From Clostridium sp. CF012 (GTDB lineage Bacteria; Bacillota; Clostridia; Clostridiales; Clostridiaceae): a stretch of 59,640 nucleotides of DNA. The position numbers and the translations under genes are program-made. The notes under the pieces are model-generated. The model searched no databases, was not told the DNA's origin, and worked only from the letters and a program-made list of their open reading frames with translations. Below, one piece after another: positions 53,565 through 59,640 of the stretch. How positions within the stretch are numbered: the stretch's first letter is position 1; each line of letters opens with the position of its first letter. The DNA lies in contig NZ_JAHLEF010000030.1 in the NCBI RefSeq assembly GCF_018861755.1, forward strand, positions 1 through 59,640, read 5' to 3'.

Positions 53565-53620
53565 AATTCTAACTTCAGACTTTTCTACAGTTGTGACGAA
53601 GTTTATGAAGAATTCGAATT
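53565..53620 (-). repeat. Array repeat, copy at 53.6 kb
   Basis: Hairpin-forming: AATTC (53565-53569)/GAATT (53616-53620), inner ACTTC/GAAGT-type pairs, core ACAGTTGTGACGAAGTTTA. It overlaps the stop codon of the first cupin gene. Confidence 0.7.
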
Positions 53621-53978
53621 AAATCTTCTCGAGGTTATCTACTGTTCTTTCATTCCTTACATCTCCAGTGTTCAAAGTTGTTTTTGATTCAATTAACATT
53701 ACATGTACTTCTTCTTCAGCAAAGGGCATATGTTCTATTCCTCTTGGAATAACAAGCAATTCGCCTTCATTTAAAATAACATCCTTGTCCCTAAATTTAA
53801 TAACTAATGTACCTTTAACAACATAAAACATTTCGTCTTCATTCTCATGAGTATGCCATAGAAATTCACCTTTTAGTTTGGCGACCTTCACATACGATTC
53901 ATTGATCTCACCTAGAATTTTTGGACTCCAATACTCATTAAAAAGATTTAATTTATTACCGATATTGATTTTGTCCAT
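53619..53978 (-). CDS. Cupin-domain protein, copy 1
   Basis: The 119-aa single-domain cupin has the full metal-binding motif 1 (GEFLWHTHENEDEMFYVVKG, giving HxH...E) and motif 2 (GELLVIPRGIEHMPF). It could be a small dioxygenase, isomerase or ligand-binding protein; such stand-alone cupins are often uncharacterised. GGAGG precedes the ATG. Bases 53628-54007 are identical to 54809-55188, which holds a second copy differing only near the last residues (EKI versus EDI). Confidence 0.85.
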   Translation of the reverse strand: MDKINIGNKLNLFNEYWSPKILGEINESYVKVAKLKGEFLWHTHENEDEMFYVVKGTLVIKFRDKDVILNEGELLVIPRGIEHMPFAEEEVHVMLIESKTTLNTGDVRNERTVDNLEKI

Positions 53979-54054
53979 TTTCTAACCTCCACTTATAACT
54001 AAACTTTACTTCACCTTTTATGAATGTTATGCATAAAAAGACTAATGTTTAACT

Positions 54055-54579
54055 TTATAACCAACTTACAATATTTTCAGAGATATCTCTTCTCTTAGAT
54101 TTTAAACTGCTTCTACTCGGATATCCAACGGATATAACAGCCATTAACTGTAAGTCATCTGAAACACCTAATAATTCTCGTACTTTATCTTCATTTTTTA
54201 AAATTTCTCCAATCCAGCAAGTACCTAAACCAAGTTCATTTGCAGCAAGTAGCATGTTTTGTATTGCAGCTCCGATTGATTGAGTATGTTTCAAGTAAAT
54301 ACTTGGCACTTTATCGTCTAAAAATTTGGTATCTAGAAAGACTGCTATCAAACAAGGGGCATCTACCACCCAATTATGGTATACAGTAAGGGAAGATAAT
54401 TTTTTTATTAGTTCTTTGCTATTCATTACTACAGAGAACCTCCATGGTTGTATATTGTTACCAGACGGAGCCCAATTAGCTGCAGTTAATAATTGTATAA
54501 TAGCATCTTTACTTACTTCTTCTGAAGTATATGCTCGGATACTCCTACGATTTAATATACATGACATTACCGAATTCAT
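54055..54579 (-). CDS. Nitroreductase-family flavoprotein
   Basis: Start set at ATG 54579, 7 nt after AAAGGAG. The 174-aa protein shows the family motifs ILNRRSIRAYTSEEVSKDAI (FMN phosphate contact), NWAPSGNNIQPWRFSVV and NELGLGTCWIGEI. It is a dimeric FMN-dependent NAD(P)H oxidoreductase reducing nitro or quinone compounds. It lies between the two cupin copies, probably in one unit with cupin copy 1. Confidence 0.85.
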   Translation of the reverse strand: MNSVMSCILNRRSIRAYTSEEVSKDAIIQLLTAANWAPSGNNIQPWRFSVVMNSKELIKKLSSLTVYHNWVVDAPCLIAVFLDTKFLDDKVPSIYLKHTQSIGAAIQNMLLAANELGLGTCWIGEILKNEDKVRELLGVSDDLQLMAVISVGYPSRSSLKSKRRDISENIVSWL

Positions 54580-54634
54580 TTTAACACTCCTTTTCATATG
54601 TAAATTTTCTGTAGTTTTTACCCCTTATTTTATT

Positions 54635-54690
54635 ACACAATATTCTACGATTCCATCTTAATAATACCATAATTTATCATAAATATAAAT
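54635..54690 (-). promoter_or_regulatory. Shared promoter block, copy at 54.6 kb
   Basis: On the minus strand TTTATA, 17-bp spacer, TATTAT, then TAAGATGGAATCGTAGAATA. The same layout recurs at 55578 and 58146 (there GACGGAATCGTAAAA), so each of these cassettes seems to carry its own promoter next to the hairpin repeat. Confidence 0.5.
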
Positions 54691-54713
54691 AATAGATATA
54701 TCCTAATCTTCAT

Positions 54714-54800
54714 GTCAGCATATATTCCTAAGTCGTCACAAGTAAAAACGCCACAAACCTTTATTGTTTGTGACGTCTAAAATGAATATTTTGTATCAAT
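54714..54800 (-). repeat. Array repeat, long form, at 54.7 kb
   Basis: CGTCACAA (54734-54741) and TTGTGACG (54768-54775) enclose a CCACAAAC/GTTTGTGG-type inner stem with a T5 tract on the minus strand. It therefore doubles as the terminator of cupin copy 2. Nearly identical to 58236-58312. Confidence 0.75.
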
Positions 54801-55159
54801 TAAATATCCTCGAGGTTATCTACTGTTCTTTCATTCCTTACATCTCCAGTGTTCAAAGTTGTTTTTGATTCAATTAACATTACATGTACTTCTTCTTCAG
54901 CAAAGGGCATATGTTCTATTCCTCTTGGAATAACAAGCAATTCGCCTTCATTTAAAATAACATCCTTGTCCCTAAATTTAATAACTAATGTACCTTTAAC
55001 AACATAAAACATTTCGTCTTCATTCTCATGAGTATGCCATAGAAATTCACCTTTTAGTTTGGCGACCTTCACATACGATTCATTGATCTCACCTAGAATT
55101 TTTGGACTCCAATACTCATTAAAAAGATTTAATTTATTACCGATATTGATTTTGTCCAT
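54800..55159 (-). CDS. Cupin-domain protein, copy 2
   Basis: Same 119-aa cupin as copy 1, with one residue different (Asp118 for Lys). The identical DNA includes the ribosome binding site and about 30 bp upstream. Flanking DNA differs: here the upstream partner is an ASCH-domain gene. Zero divergence points to a very recent duplication or gene conversion. Confidence 0.85.
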   Translation of the reverse strand: MDKINIGNKLNLFNEYWSPKILGEINESYVKVAKLKGEFLWHTHENEDEMFYVVKGTLVIKFRDKDVILNEGELLVIPRGIEHMPFAEEEVHVMLIESKTTLNTGDVRNERTVDNLEDI

Positions 55160-55215
55160 TTTCTAACCTCCACTTATAACTAAACTTTGCTTAACCTTTT
55201 ATGAATAATATGAAT

Positions 55216-55557
55216 TTATATCAAACAAATTTTAATACCTAAAGCACCATATTTCTTTTCTTGTTCCTTTGTATAAATATCATATGTTTCATCAATCATG
55301 CGTTTCATTGTATAATCCTGACAACCAAATAATGAGAAATCGAAATTACTATATAATTTCTCGAAATTTTCAAATGCATACTTGTCTAGAACTTCAACGG
55401 TTAATTTTTCTTCCTTTTCAGGAAGTTTATAAAAGATAATTAAATCTCCAATGCTAATGGCCTGTCTGTTTTCATCATTCAATCTAACTTCTATAATCTT
55501 ATTCCCATTTTTAATCAGATTGAAAGGCTTTTCAAAGAGAGTCATATCATGTTCCAT
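55216..55557 (-). CDS. ASCH-domain protein
   Basis: The 113-aa protein has the PUA-like ASCH fold: MTLFEKPFNLIKNGNKIIEV then RLNDENRQAISIGDLIIFYK, and YTMKRMIDETYDIYTKEQEK typical of small stand-alone members. These bind RNA or nucleotides, and some are nucleases or deacylases for modified cytidine. GGAGGAG precedes the ATG. It is upstream of cupin copy 2 in the same orientation. Confidence 0.82.
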   Translation of the reverse strand: MEHDMTLFEKPFNLIKNGNKIIEVRLNDENRQAISIGDLIIFYKLPEKEEKLTVEVLDKYAFENFEKLYSNFDFSLFGCQDYTMKRMIDETYDIYTKEQEKKYGALGIKICLI

Positions 55558-55577
55558 TTTAATTCTCCTCCTATTAT

Positions 55578-55640
55578 TTAATGATAGTTCGCAAAGTTTT
55601 ACGATTCCGTCTTGATTGTACCATAATATAACATGAAAAC
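55578..55640 (-). promoter_or_regulatory. Shared promoter block, copy at 55.6 kb
   Basis: On the minus strand TTTGTT, 17-bp spacer, TACAAT, then CAAGACGGAATCGTAAAACT. It drives the ASCH-cupin unit. Preceded by a CAAAGATTGGGATATTCC-type hairpin. Confidence 0.5.
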
Positions 55641-55675
55641 AAAGATTAGGATATTCCCAATCTTTGTCTCAGCAT

Positions 55676-55700
55676 AATTTCCTAAATCGTCACAACTTGA
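55676..55700 (-). repeat. Array repeat, half copy at 55.7 kb
   Basis: CCTAAATCGTCACAACTTG. Only one arm (CGTCACAA, 55688-55695) is present. It supplies the last codons (VVTI, stop) of the 51-aa phage-module gene, so the module was joined exactly at the repeat. Confidence 0.65.
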
Positions 55701-55837
55701 CCTGCTAAATATTCTGCAACTGCTAACATATAATCCCCTGGAACTACAGGTTTAGCTTCACCCTCTACTACTTCTAAATTCCATCTGCCCGCTTTAACTA
55801 ATATACCATAAGATACAACTAAATATTTTTTTAACAT
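55682..55837 (-). CDS. Small phage-module protein (51 aa)
   Basis: ATG at 55835-55837 follows GAGGAGGTAAAATAAT. The product MLKKYLVVSYGILVKAGRWN, then EVVEGEAKPVVPGDYMLAVA, resembles the short proteins that follow tail-fibre genes in clostridial prophages. The last residues are encoded by the array repeat, so the original C-terminus is lost. It lies 1 bp from the 184-aa gene. Confidence 0.6.
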   Translation of the reverse strand: MLKKYLVVSYGILVKAGRWNLEVVEGEAKPVVPGDYMLAVAEYLAGQVVTI

Positions 55838-55838
55838 A

Positions 55839-56393
55839 TTATTTTACCTCCTCTAATATTTGTATTCTAGTGCTTAAATCAATAATAGCTTCTGCTATTG
55901 CAATTTTTTCATCATCCACGTTTTCGTCAATTATTTTAGTTGCATGTAATATCCTCTCTTGTTTTTCCTCTAGCATATTAAATTTAGCTATAATAAAGTA
56001 ATTAGTATCCTCAAACACTTCTGCTTCAATTACCTTATTATCTGATATAGTAGCCTTGTCTGTATCTTCTACAGTAAATATAATGTCTATACTGAAAACT
56101 TCACCATATTGGTCTAAAGCTTGTCCAGTAAGAGTATTGAAATTTACATTTAATTTAACTGCCATAGGTATTTGGGGTGTAAATTCTTCGCCTTCTTTAT
56201 CTATTGTCAATGCATGTGTTTCAAGTGTTTTTTCATATTCTATTGAATTTTTACATTGAATATAAGCTATTTGTAATAATTCTTGTTTTGTCTTTGTATC
56301 AAAAAAAGCTATCTGAGCATATACTACGAAATTTTCTTCTTTAAATCCTACAATTAATATATTATTTTTTATTTCATATTTTACAATTTGCAC
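55839..56393 (-). CDS. Phage tail-region protein (184 aa)
   Basis: Starts at GTG 56393 after GAGGGG. The protein is beta-rich in its first 130 residues and has a helical tail (KIAIAEAIIDLSTRIQILEE) typical of proteins encoded between tail fibre and holin in Firmicute prophages. No enzyme motif. Tight spacing to both neighbours (12 bp, 1 bp) shows an intact phage operon fragment. Confidence 0.55.
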   Translation of the reverse strand: MQIVKYEIKNNILIVGFKEENFVVYAQIAFFDTKTKQELLQIAYIQCKNSIEYEKTLETHALTIDKEGEEFTPQIPMAVKLNVNFNTLTGQALDQYGEVFSIDIIFTVEDTDKATISDNKVIEAEVFEDTNYFIIAKFNMLEEKQERILHATKIIDENVDDEKIAIAEAIIDLSTRIQILEEVK

Positions 56394-56405
56394 ATAATCA
56401 CCCCT

Positions 56406-56954
56406 CTATATCTTTTTTAGAACTCCATTTATATTCGTCCACATACTATCAATATGTCTTAGCACTCCATCTATTTTTACCCAACCATCACTAGATGTTT
56501 TTAATACTCCATCAACTTTCATTTTGAAGGAAGGGAAAGCTAATCCTTTTCTAACATACCAATAACCACCACTTTGACCATCTACAGGGTACGTACCATC
56601 TTCTGCTATTATATTAGATTGAAGTAATGAACCTCTAACATCATACTGTGGAGAGCCTGTCGAGGTATACGTATAAAGTTTAACAGTAGTACCACCCGCT
56701 CCCGAACCTTCATATCTTGTTATATAATGTAAACTTGAATCTCCAGTGCCGGAATAACCCACACTATTACTTGTTCTTGTTACCGTAAACCAAGTACTCG
56801 CGGTATTTGGGACAACCGCTCCGGTATTAATATTGCATATATAATCTGACCAACAAGATGTATCTGAACTCATAGCACTTTGGTATACTTTTGTCCCCAT
56901 GTAATACCCGCCCGCTTTAGCAACTGTGTATTTGTCATAGTAGTATTTACTCAT
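56406..56954 (-). CDS. Phage tail fibre/appendage protein (182 aa)
   Basis: The protein is rich in Ser, Thr, Gly and Tyr and has short repeats at the end (MKVDGVLKTSSDGWVKIDGV, then MWTNINGVLKKI), as in receptor-binding or minor tail proteins. GAGGGTGAGGTAA precedes the ATG. Middle gene of the captured phage module. Confidence 0.6.
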   Translation of the reverse strand: MSKYYYDKYTVAKAGGYYMGTKVYQSAMSSDTSCWSDYICNINTGAVVPNTASTWFTVTRTSNSVGYSGTGDSSLHYITRYEGSGAGGTTVKLYTYTSTGSPQYDVRGSLLQSNIIAEDGTYPVDGQSGGYWYVRKGLAFPSFKMKVDGVLKTSSDGWVKIDGVLRHIDSMWTNINGVLKKI

Positions 56955-56967
56955 TTACCTCACCCTC

Positions 56968-57198
56968 TTACACATACTTAATCCATATGTCACCATTCTG
57001 CATACTCCCCAATACTGCATCTGATGTAGATAAAATAACATTATGAAGTTGAGCTACTGTATATGATGTATTTGATTGTGCTATGAGAATACCTGTCATT
57101 GTCCCTCCAACCTTATCCAATTTAGTAGCTACATTAGTATTAGTTGTATCTAATGATGATTGATTTGCTTTTAATCCTAGTTGTGTCGAATTATCAGC
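56968..57198 (-). pseudogene. Phage tail-fibre C-terminal fragment
   Basis: Frame ADNSTQLGLKANQSSLDTTN, then VATKLDKVGGTMTGILIAQS and MQNGDIWIKYV is the end of a collar/tail-fibre protein (KLDKVGGTMTG is the usual repeat). It has no start: the coding sequence begins directly at the array repeat (GACTTAGGC at about 57198), the boundary of the captured segment. Confidence 0.7.
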
Positions 57199-57262
57199 CT
57201 AAGTCGTCACAAGTAAAACGCCACAACCTTTTATTGATTGTGACGTCTAATAAGAAAATCAT
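57196..57262 (-). repeat. Array repeat, long form, at 57.2 kb
   Basis: CGTCACAA (57205-57212), inner CCACAACC/GGTTGTGG-like stem, TTGTGACG (57238-57245). It separates the Nudix gene from the phage module and acts as terminator of the former. Confidence 0.72.
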
Positions 57263-57282
57263 GTAATAATTTACGAACAAAT

Positions 57283-57740
57283 CTATCCTTCTGATAACAA
57301 TTCTAATGCTTCATTAGCCATTGTCAAAATATTATGCTGAACGTCATATGCGTTTTTCAAATCTTCTTTATTATACCATTTGAGCAAATTAGATTCCCCA
57401 TCTCCTGGTATTGTATCAAAAGATTTTGCAGTTGCATAATAAACAAAGTCTATATGATAATGTTCTGGATTTATTTCACCGAAAATTGTGTACATAGGAT
57501 TTATTAACAATTTTTCTCCTACAATTCGCATGAATTCTTAAGTTGGTTATTTATTGGATTGTATAGATTTATTTTTAAACCTGATTCTTCTTGTGCTTCA
57601 CGAATACATGCCTCTTCTGGCAATTCATTCAATTCGATATGTCCACCTAAAGGAAGTATTTTTTTAGCCTTTTTATGTAAATGTAATAATACTTTATCTT
57701 TATACACTATAAATACGGAAACTGTAAAATGCCTATCCAT
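57283..57740 (-). pseudogene. Nudix hydrolase, frameshifted
   Basis: The first part (57740-57519) has a complete Nudix box, GGHIELNELPEEACIREAQE then ESGL, after SVFIVYKDKVLLHLHKKAKK. It stops after NNQLKNSCEL. The second part (from about 57531, one base earlier in frame) continues VGEKLLINPMYTIFGEINPE, then DFVYYATAKSFDTIPGDGES to 57283. One missing base near 57528 explains the break. Repaired, it would be a 150-aa nucleotide-diphosphate hydrolase. Mutation or sequencing error cannot be told apart. Confidence 0.8.
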
Positions 57741-57780
57741 CCCCTATCACTCCTCCAAAATTTTATCCTGAATATTTCAC

Positions 57781-57828
57781 CATGTTATACAGTTATGACG
57801 TAAGTTTAGAATATTATGTACTAACGGC
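57781..57828 (-). repeat. Array repeat, short form, at 57.8 kb
   Basis: ACAGTTATGACGTAAGTTTA then GAATATTATGTACTAACGGC. One base differs from the TTGTGACG core. Between the Nudix pseudogene and the 87-aa membrane gene. Confidence 0.6.
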
Positions 57829-57865
57829 TACATATGTTATCTCCTTTGTCCATTAACTTCAAACG

Positions 57866-58129
57866 TTATTGGATTGCTTTTTTTCTCTTACTCTTTTCCT
57901 TAATAAAATAAACCACCAATAAAATCAATAAAGAAGTCCAATAAATTAAATTAATGATTATTTGTGCTGTTTTACCTACATTGCTATATATGCCAAAAGA
58001 TTTTCTGTAAAAAATTCCTGTAATAGCCATCAAAACTATAAGTAAATTAGAACCTTTTTTATCTTTACTAAACTTAATTATAAAATATATACCTATGATA
58101 ATAAAAAATAAAATTGTACCATAATCCAT
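57866..58129 (-). CDS. Small membrane protein (87 aa)
   Basis: Three membrane segments (GTILFFIIIGIYFIIKFS, LLIVLMAITGIFYRKSF, IINLIYWTSLLILLVVYFI) and a very basic C-terminus (KEKSKRKKAIQ). GAGGGGG precedes the ATG. It sits alone between array repeats. No family recognised. Confidence 0.6.
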   Translation of the reverse strand: MDYGTILFFIIIGIYFIIKFSKDKKGSNLLIVLMAITGIFYRKSFGIYSNVGKTAQIIINLIYWTSLLILLVVYFIKEKSKRKKAIQ

Positions 58130-58145
58130 AACAATATCCCCCTCA

Positions 58146-58210
58146 TTTTAGTTCGTAATATTTTACGATTCCGTCTTAATAATACCATAATTTAGTATAA
58201 ATATAAAGAT
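58146..58210 (-). promoter_or_regulatory. Shared promoter block, copy at 58.2 kb
   Basis: On the minus strand TTTATA, 17-bp spacer, TATTAT, then TAAGACGGAATCGTAAAATA. It precedes the 87-aa gene. The upstream AAAGATTAGA/TCTAATCTTT hairpin (about 58206-58230) is a further terminator. Confidence 0.5.
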
Positions 58211-58235
58211 TAGAGATATTCTAATCTTTATGTCC

Positions 58236-58312
58236 GCATTTTTTCCTAAGTCGTCACAAGTAAAAACGCCACAAACTTTTATTGTTTGTGACGTCTAAAA
58301 AGAATATTCTGC
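58236..58312 (-). repeat. Array repeat, long form, at 58.3 kb
   Basis: Outer GCA/TGC, then CGTCACAA (58252-58259) and TTGTGACG (58286-58293) around an inner stem with a T5 tract. It lies 24 bp after the HD gene's stop and is nearly identical to 54714-54800. Confidence 0.75.
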
Positions 58313-58336
58313 ATTAGTTTTATATTTGTTACCTAT

Positions 58337-58960
58337 TTATAAAGCAAATGTATTTTCTATAACGCCTTGAAGCAAGGTATAAATTGATTTTCCTATTTTA
58401 CTTTCAAAATATTGCTTTATCTCCATTGTTGATTTCCACTTATCTATAATCAAGTCATTAATTCCATACCTAAGTGCCACATCTATCATTCTTTTTTCAA
58501 CTAGGCAAAATCCAGAAGAGATAGCGATTGCATCACAAAATTGAATCAATTTATCGTATTCATTAAATTCTATATTTCTCAAGTACTCTTTTATAAACTC
58601 TATCTCTGATTCGCTACAGTCCCACTTTCCTGAATAACACTCTATTTCCTTAACCAAAAATGGATGTGTAATACATATTCTTGCAGCCTCATTAAAGCCT
58701 TTCTCTTTTAAGAAATTATATCCACTAATTATATGATGCATGTCAGTAACTCCTTCTCTTCTACCTACATCATGTAAAAGCCCCAATATATATGCCGTTT
58801 CAGAATTCAGTCCCTCCGTTTTTTCTGCAATAAGCCTTGCTGCTTCTGCAACATATTCTGAGTGGTTAATCCAAGGCCCTGGATTTAACCTTCCTGCCTC
58901 TTCTAAAAATATCTTTGCTTCATACAACATGGGTAAACCTTGTATTCCATCGTTTTTCAT
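58337..58960 (-). CDS. HD-domain phosphohydrolase
   Basis: The 207-aa protein has the HD superfamily metal motif: WINHSEYVAEAARLIAEKTE (first His), YILGLLHDVGRRE (HD), MHHIISGYNFLKEKGFNEAA (His) and IQFCDAIAIS (final Asp). Members hydrolyse nucleotides or phosphate esters; the exact substrate is unknown. AAGGAG precedes the ATG. A single-gene unit bounded by array repeats on both sides. Confidence 0.85.
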   Translation of the reverse strand: MKNDGIQGLPMLYEAKIFLEEAGRLNPGPWINHSEYVAEAARLIAEKTEGLNSETAYILGLLHDVGRREGVTDMHHIISGYNFLKEKGFNEAARICITHPFLVKEIECYSGKWDCSESEIEFIKEYLRNIEFNEYDKLIQFCDAIAISSGFCLVEKRMIDVALRYGINDLIIDKWKSTMEIKQYFESKIGKSIYTLLQGVIENTFAL

Positions 58961-58990
58961 TTTACTTTAACTCCTTTATTTTTTATATGG

Positions 58991-59043
58991 TTAATTCGCA
59001 TTTAATTACAGTTGTGACGAAGTTTAAGAATATTATGAATTAA
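58991..59043 (-). repeat. Array repeat, short form, at 59.0 kb
   Basis: TTAATTC (58991-58997) and GAATTAA (59037-59043) are perfect outer arms; the core is ACAGTTGTGACGAAGTTTAA. A clear hairpin with small bulges. Confidence 0.72.
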
Positions 59044-59077
59044 AGGTGTTACACATTAACCTTTATATTTGGCTATG

Positions 59078-59365
59078 TTAGACAATATTGAACATAACTA
59101 ATATTAAAATGATTGAAGTAATTACAGGAATAAAGTATCCTATTAATGTACAAATTAAATATGGGAGACGTTTTTTTCTTTCGTTCTCCGATATCATATA
59201 TGGGAGACGTTTTTTTCTTTCCATTTCCGATATATCACAATTTGACTCTCTAAACTCTTTATCCAATTTTTTAAATCCTATTTTTCCGATAATAACAAAC
59301 CCCATACCTAAAAGATAACCTATAATCAGAATTATATTAAAATTTCGCATTACTTCATTTCGCAT
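59078..59365 (-). CDS. Small membrane protein with an internal duplication
   Basis: The 95-aa protein has two membrane segments (NIILIIGYLLGMGFVIIGKI, GYFIPVITSIILILVMFNIV) joined by a loop containing ERKKRLPYMISEN followed by ERKKRLPYLI. The DNA under the loop is a 41-bp tandem repeat (about 59159-59240), so one copy is a recent duplication. Function unknown. GGGGGAGAAG upstream. Confidence 0.6.
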   Translation of the reverse strand: MRNEVMRNFNIILIIGYLLGMGFVIIGKIGFKKLDKEFRESNCDISEMERKKRLPYMISENERKKRLPYLICTLIGYFIPVITSIILILVMFNIV

Positions 59366-59451
59366 TACTTCTCCCCCTAATAAAAACTATATATATTACT
59401 ACATTACTCTACAATTTCCAGCGGATAAATTAGCACCGTCTAATTTTACCA

Positions 59452-59478
59452 GCGTAACGTACTTTATAAAACATTGCG
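59452..59478 (-). repeat. Array repeat-like palindrome at 59.5 kb
   Basis: GCGTAACGTACTTTATAAAA then CATTGCG. It matches the CGCAAT...GTTACGC half of the 52.6-kb copy. It probably closes the array before the transposase-like gene. Confidence 0.45.
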
Positions 59479-59606
59479 TCTTAATATTGGACTATAATTG
59501 CACGCTTAGTTATAGTTTATATATCCTTTCATTCTGACCCCATAACAGTCTTCGACAGTTTCTAACGAGCATGTTAATATAAGAATATACGATGGAGGTT
59601 AGAAAT

Positions 59607-59640
59607 ATGGCTAGAAGAAGGTTTACCCTAGAAGATAAAA
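59607..59640 (+). CDS. Start of a gene running off the window, possibly a transposase
   Basis: ATG at 59607 follows GGAGG (59594-59598) and reads MARRRFTLEDK before the window ends. A basic start followed by FTLEDK/FTLEEK is common in IS3-type OrfA transposases and similar helix-turn-helix proteins. Only 11 codons are visible, so the identity is a guess. Confidence 0.4.
   Translation, partial: MARRRFTLEDK

Noticed and set aside
52590-59478. A classical integron
   Set aside because: The repeats lack clear GTTRRRY/RYYYAAC ends and no IntI-type gene is in the window; reported as integron-like only.

Overview
The window is AT-rich, low-GC Firmicute DNA that reads as Clostridium sensu stricto. 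The evidence is strong Shine-Dalgarno sites (GGAGG), AT-rich spacers, a clostridial CplR/Lsa-type ABC-F protein, cell-wall-binding repeat 2 fragments and IS1182/IS21 debris. No rRNA, tRNA or CRISPR array was found. Most genes lie on the minus strand. Core-type genes such as radA alternate with accessory genes, broken recombinases, IS remnants and repeats, so this looks like a plastic accessory region.

Layout. 0-5 kb: a secreted ComEC-like metallo-hydrolase with a frameshifted DUF3006 gene, a decayed serine recombinase, and a divergent VOC protein / WYL regulator pair enclosed by 29-bp direct repeats. 5-16 kb: an orphan sugar/nucleoside-type permease, an IstB (IS21) remnant, a cysteine-rich protein, an AraC/GyrI regulator, preA-preT (pyrimidine reduction) and an S9 peptidase that has Tyr at the expected catalytic His. 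Three copies of a composite repeat (terminator hairpin plus IS-end-like sequence) divide this part at about 5.0, 10.1 and 15.9 kb. 16-19.3 kb: a ribosome-protection module, CplR-like ABC-F followed by HflX, with a leader that looks like a ribosome-controlled attenuator. 20-29 kb: a complete yhf-type operon (yhfZ, yhfY, yhfU, yhfT, an amidase-signature protein, php, yhfS, yhfX, yhfW) of unknown substrate, with two matching palindromes as likely operators. 30-35 kb: a membrane-anchored protein, radA, a ClC-type channel and fragments of mobile genes. 35-42 kb: a carbohydrate cluster (IlvD/Edd dehydratase, GH3 beta-glucosidase, esterase, AraC regulator). 42-50 kb: nitroreductase, recombinase C-terminus, guanine deaminase, potassium channel and two XRE/membrane-protein modules between 41-bp direct repeats.

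The most unusual part is 52.1-59.5 kb. Small unrelated genes (membrane proteins, two identical cupins, nitroreductase, ASCH, Nudix, HD, a phage tail module) all point the same way. They are separated by at least nine related, hairpin-forming intergenic repeats built around a GTCACAA / TTGTGAC core. The arrangement resembles an integron cassette array. No integrase is visible in the window, so this is an inference from repeat structure and gene order.
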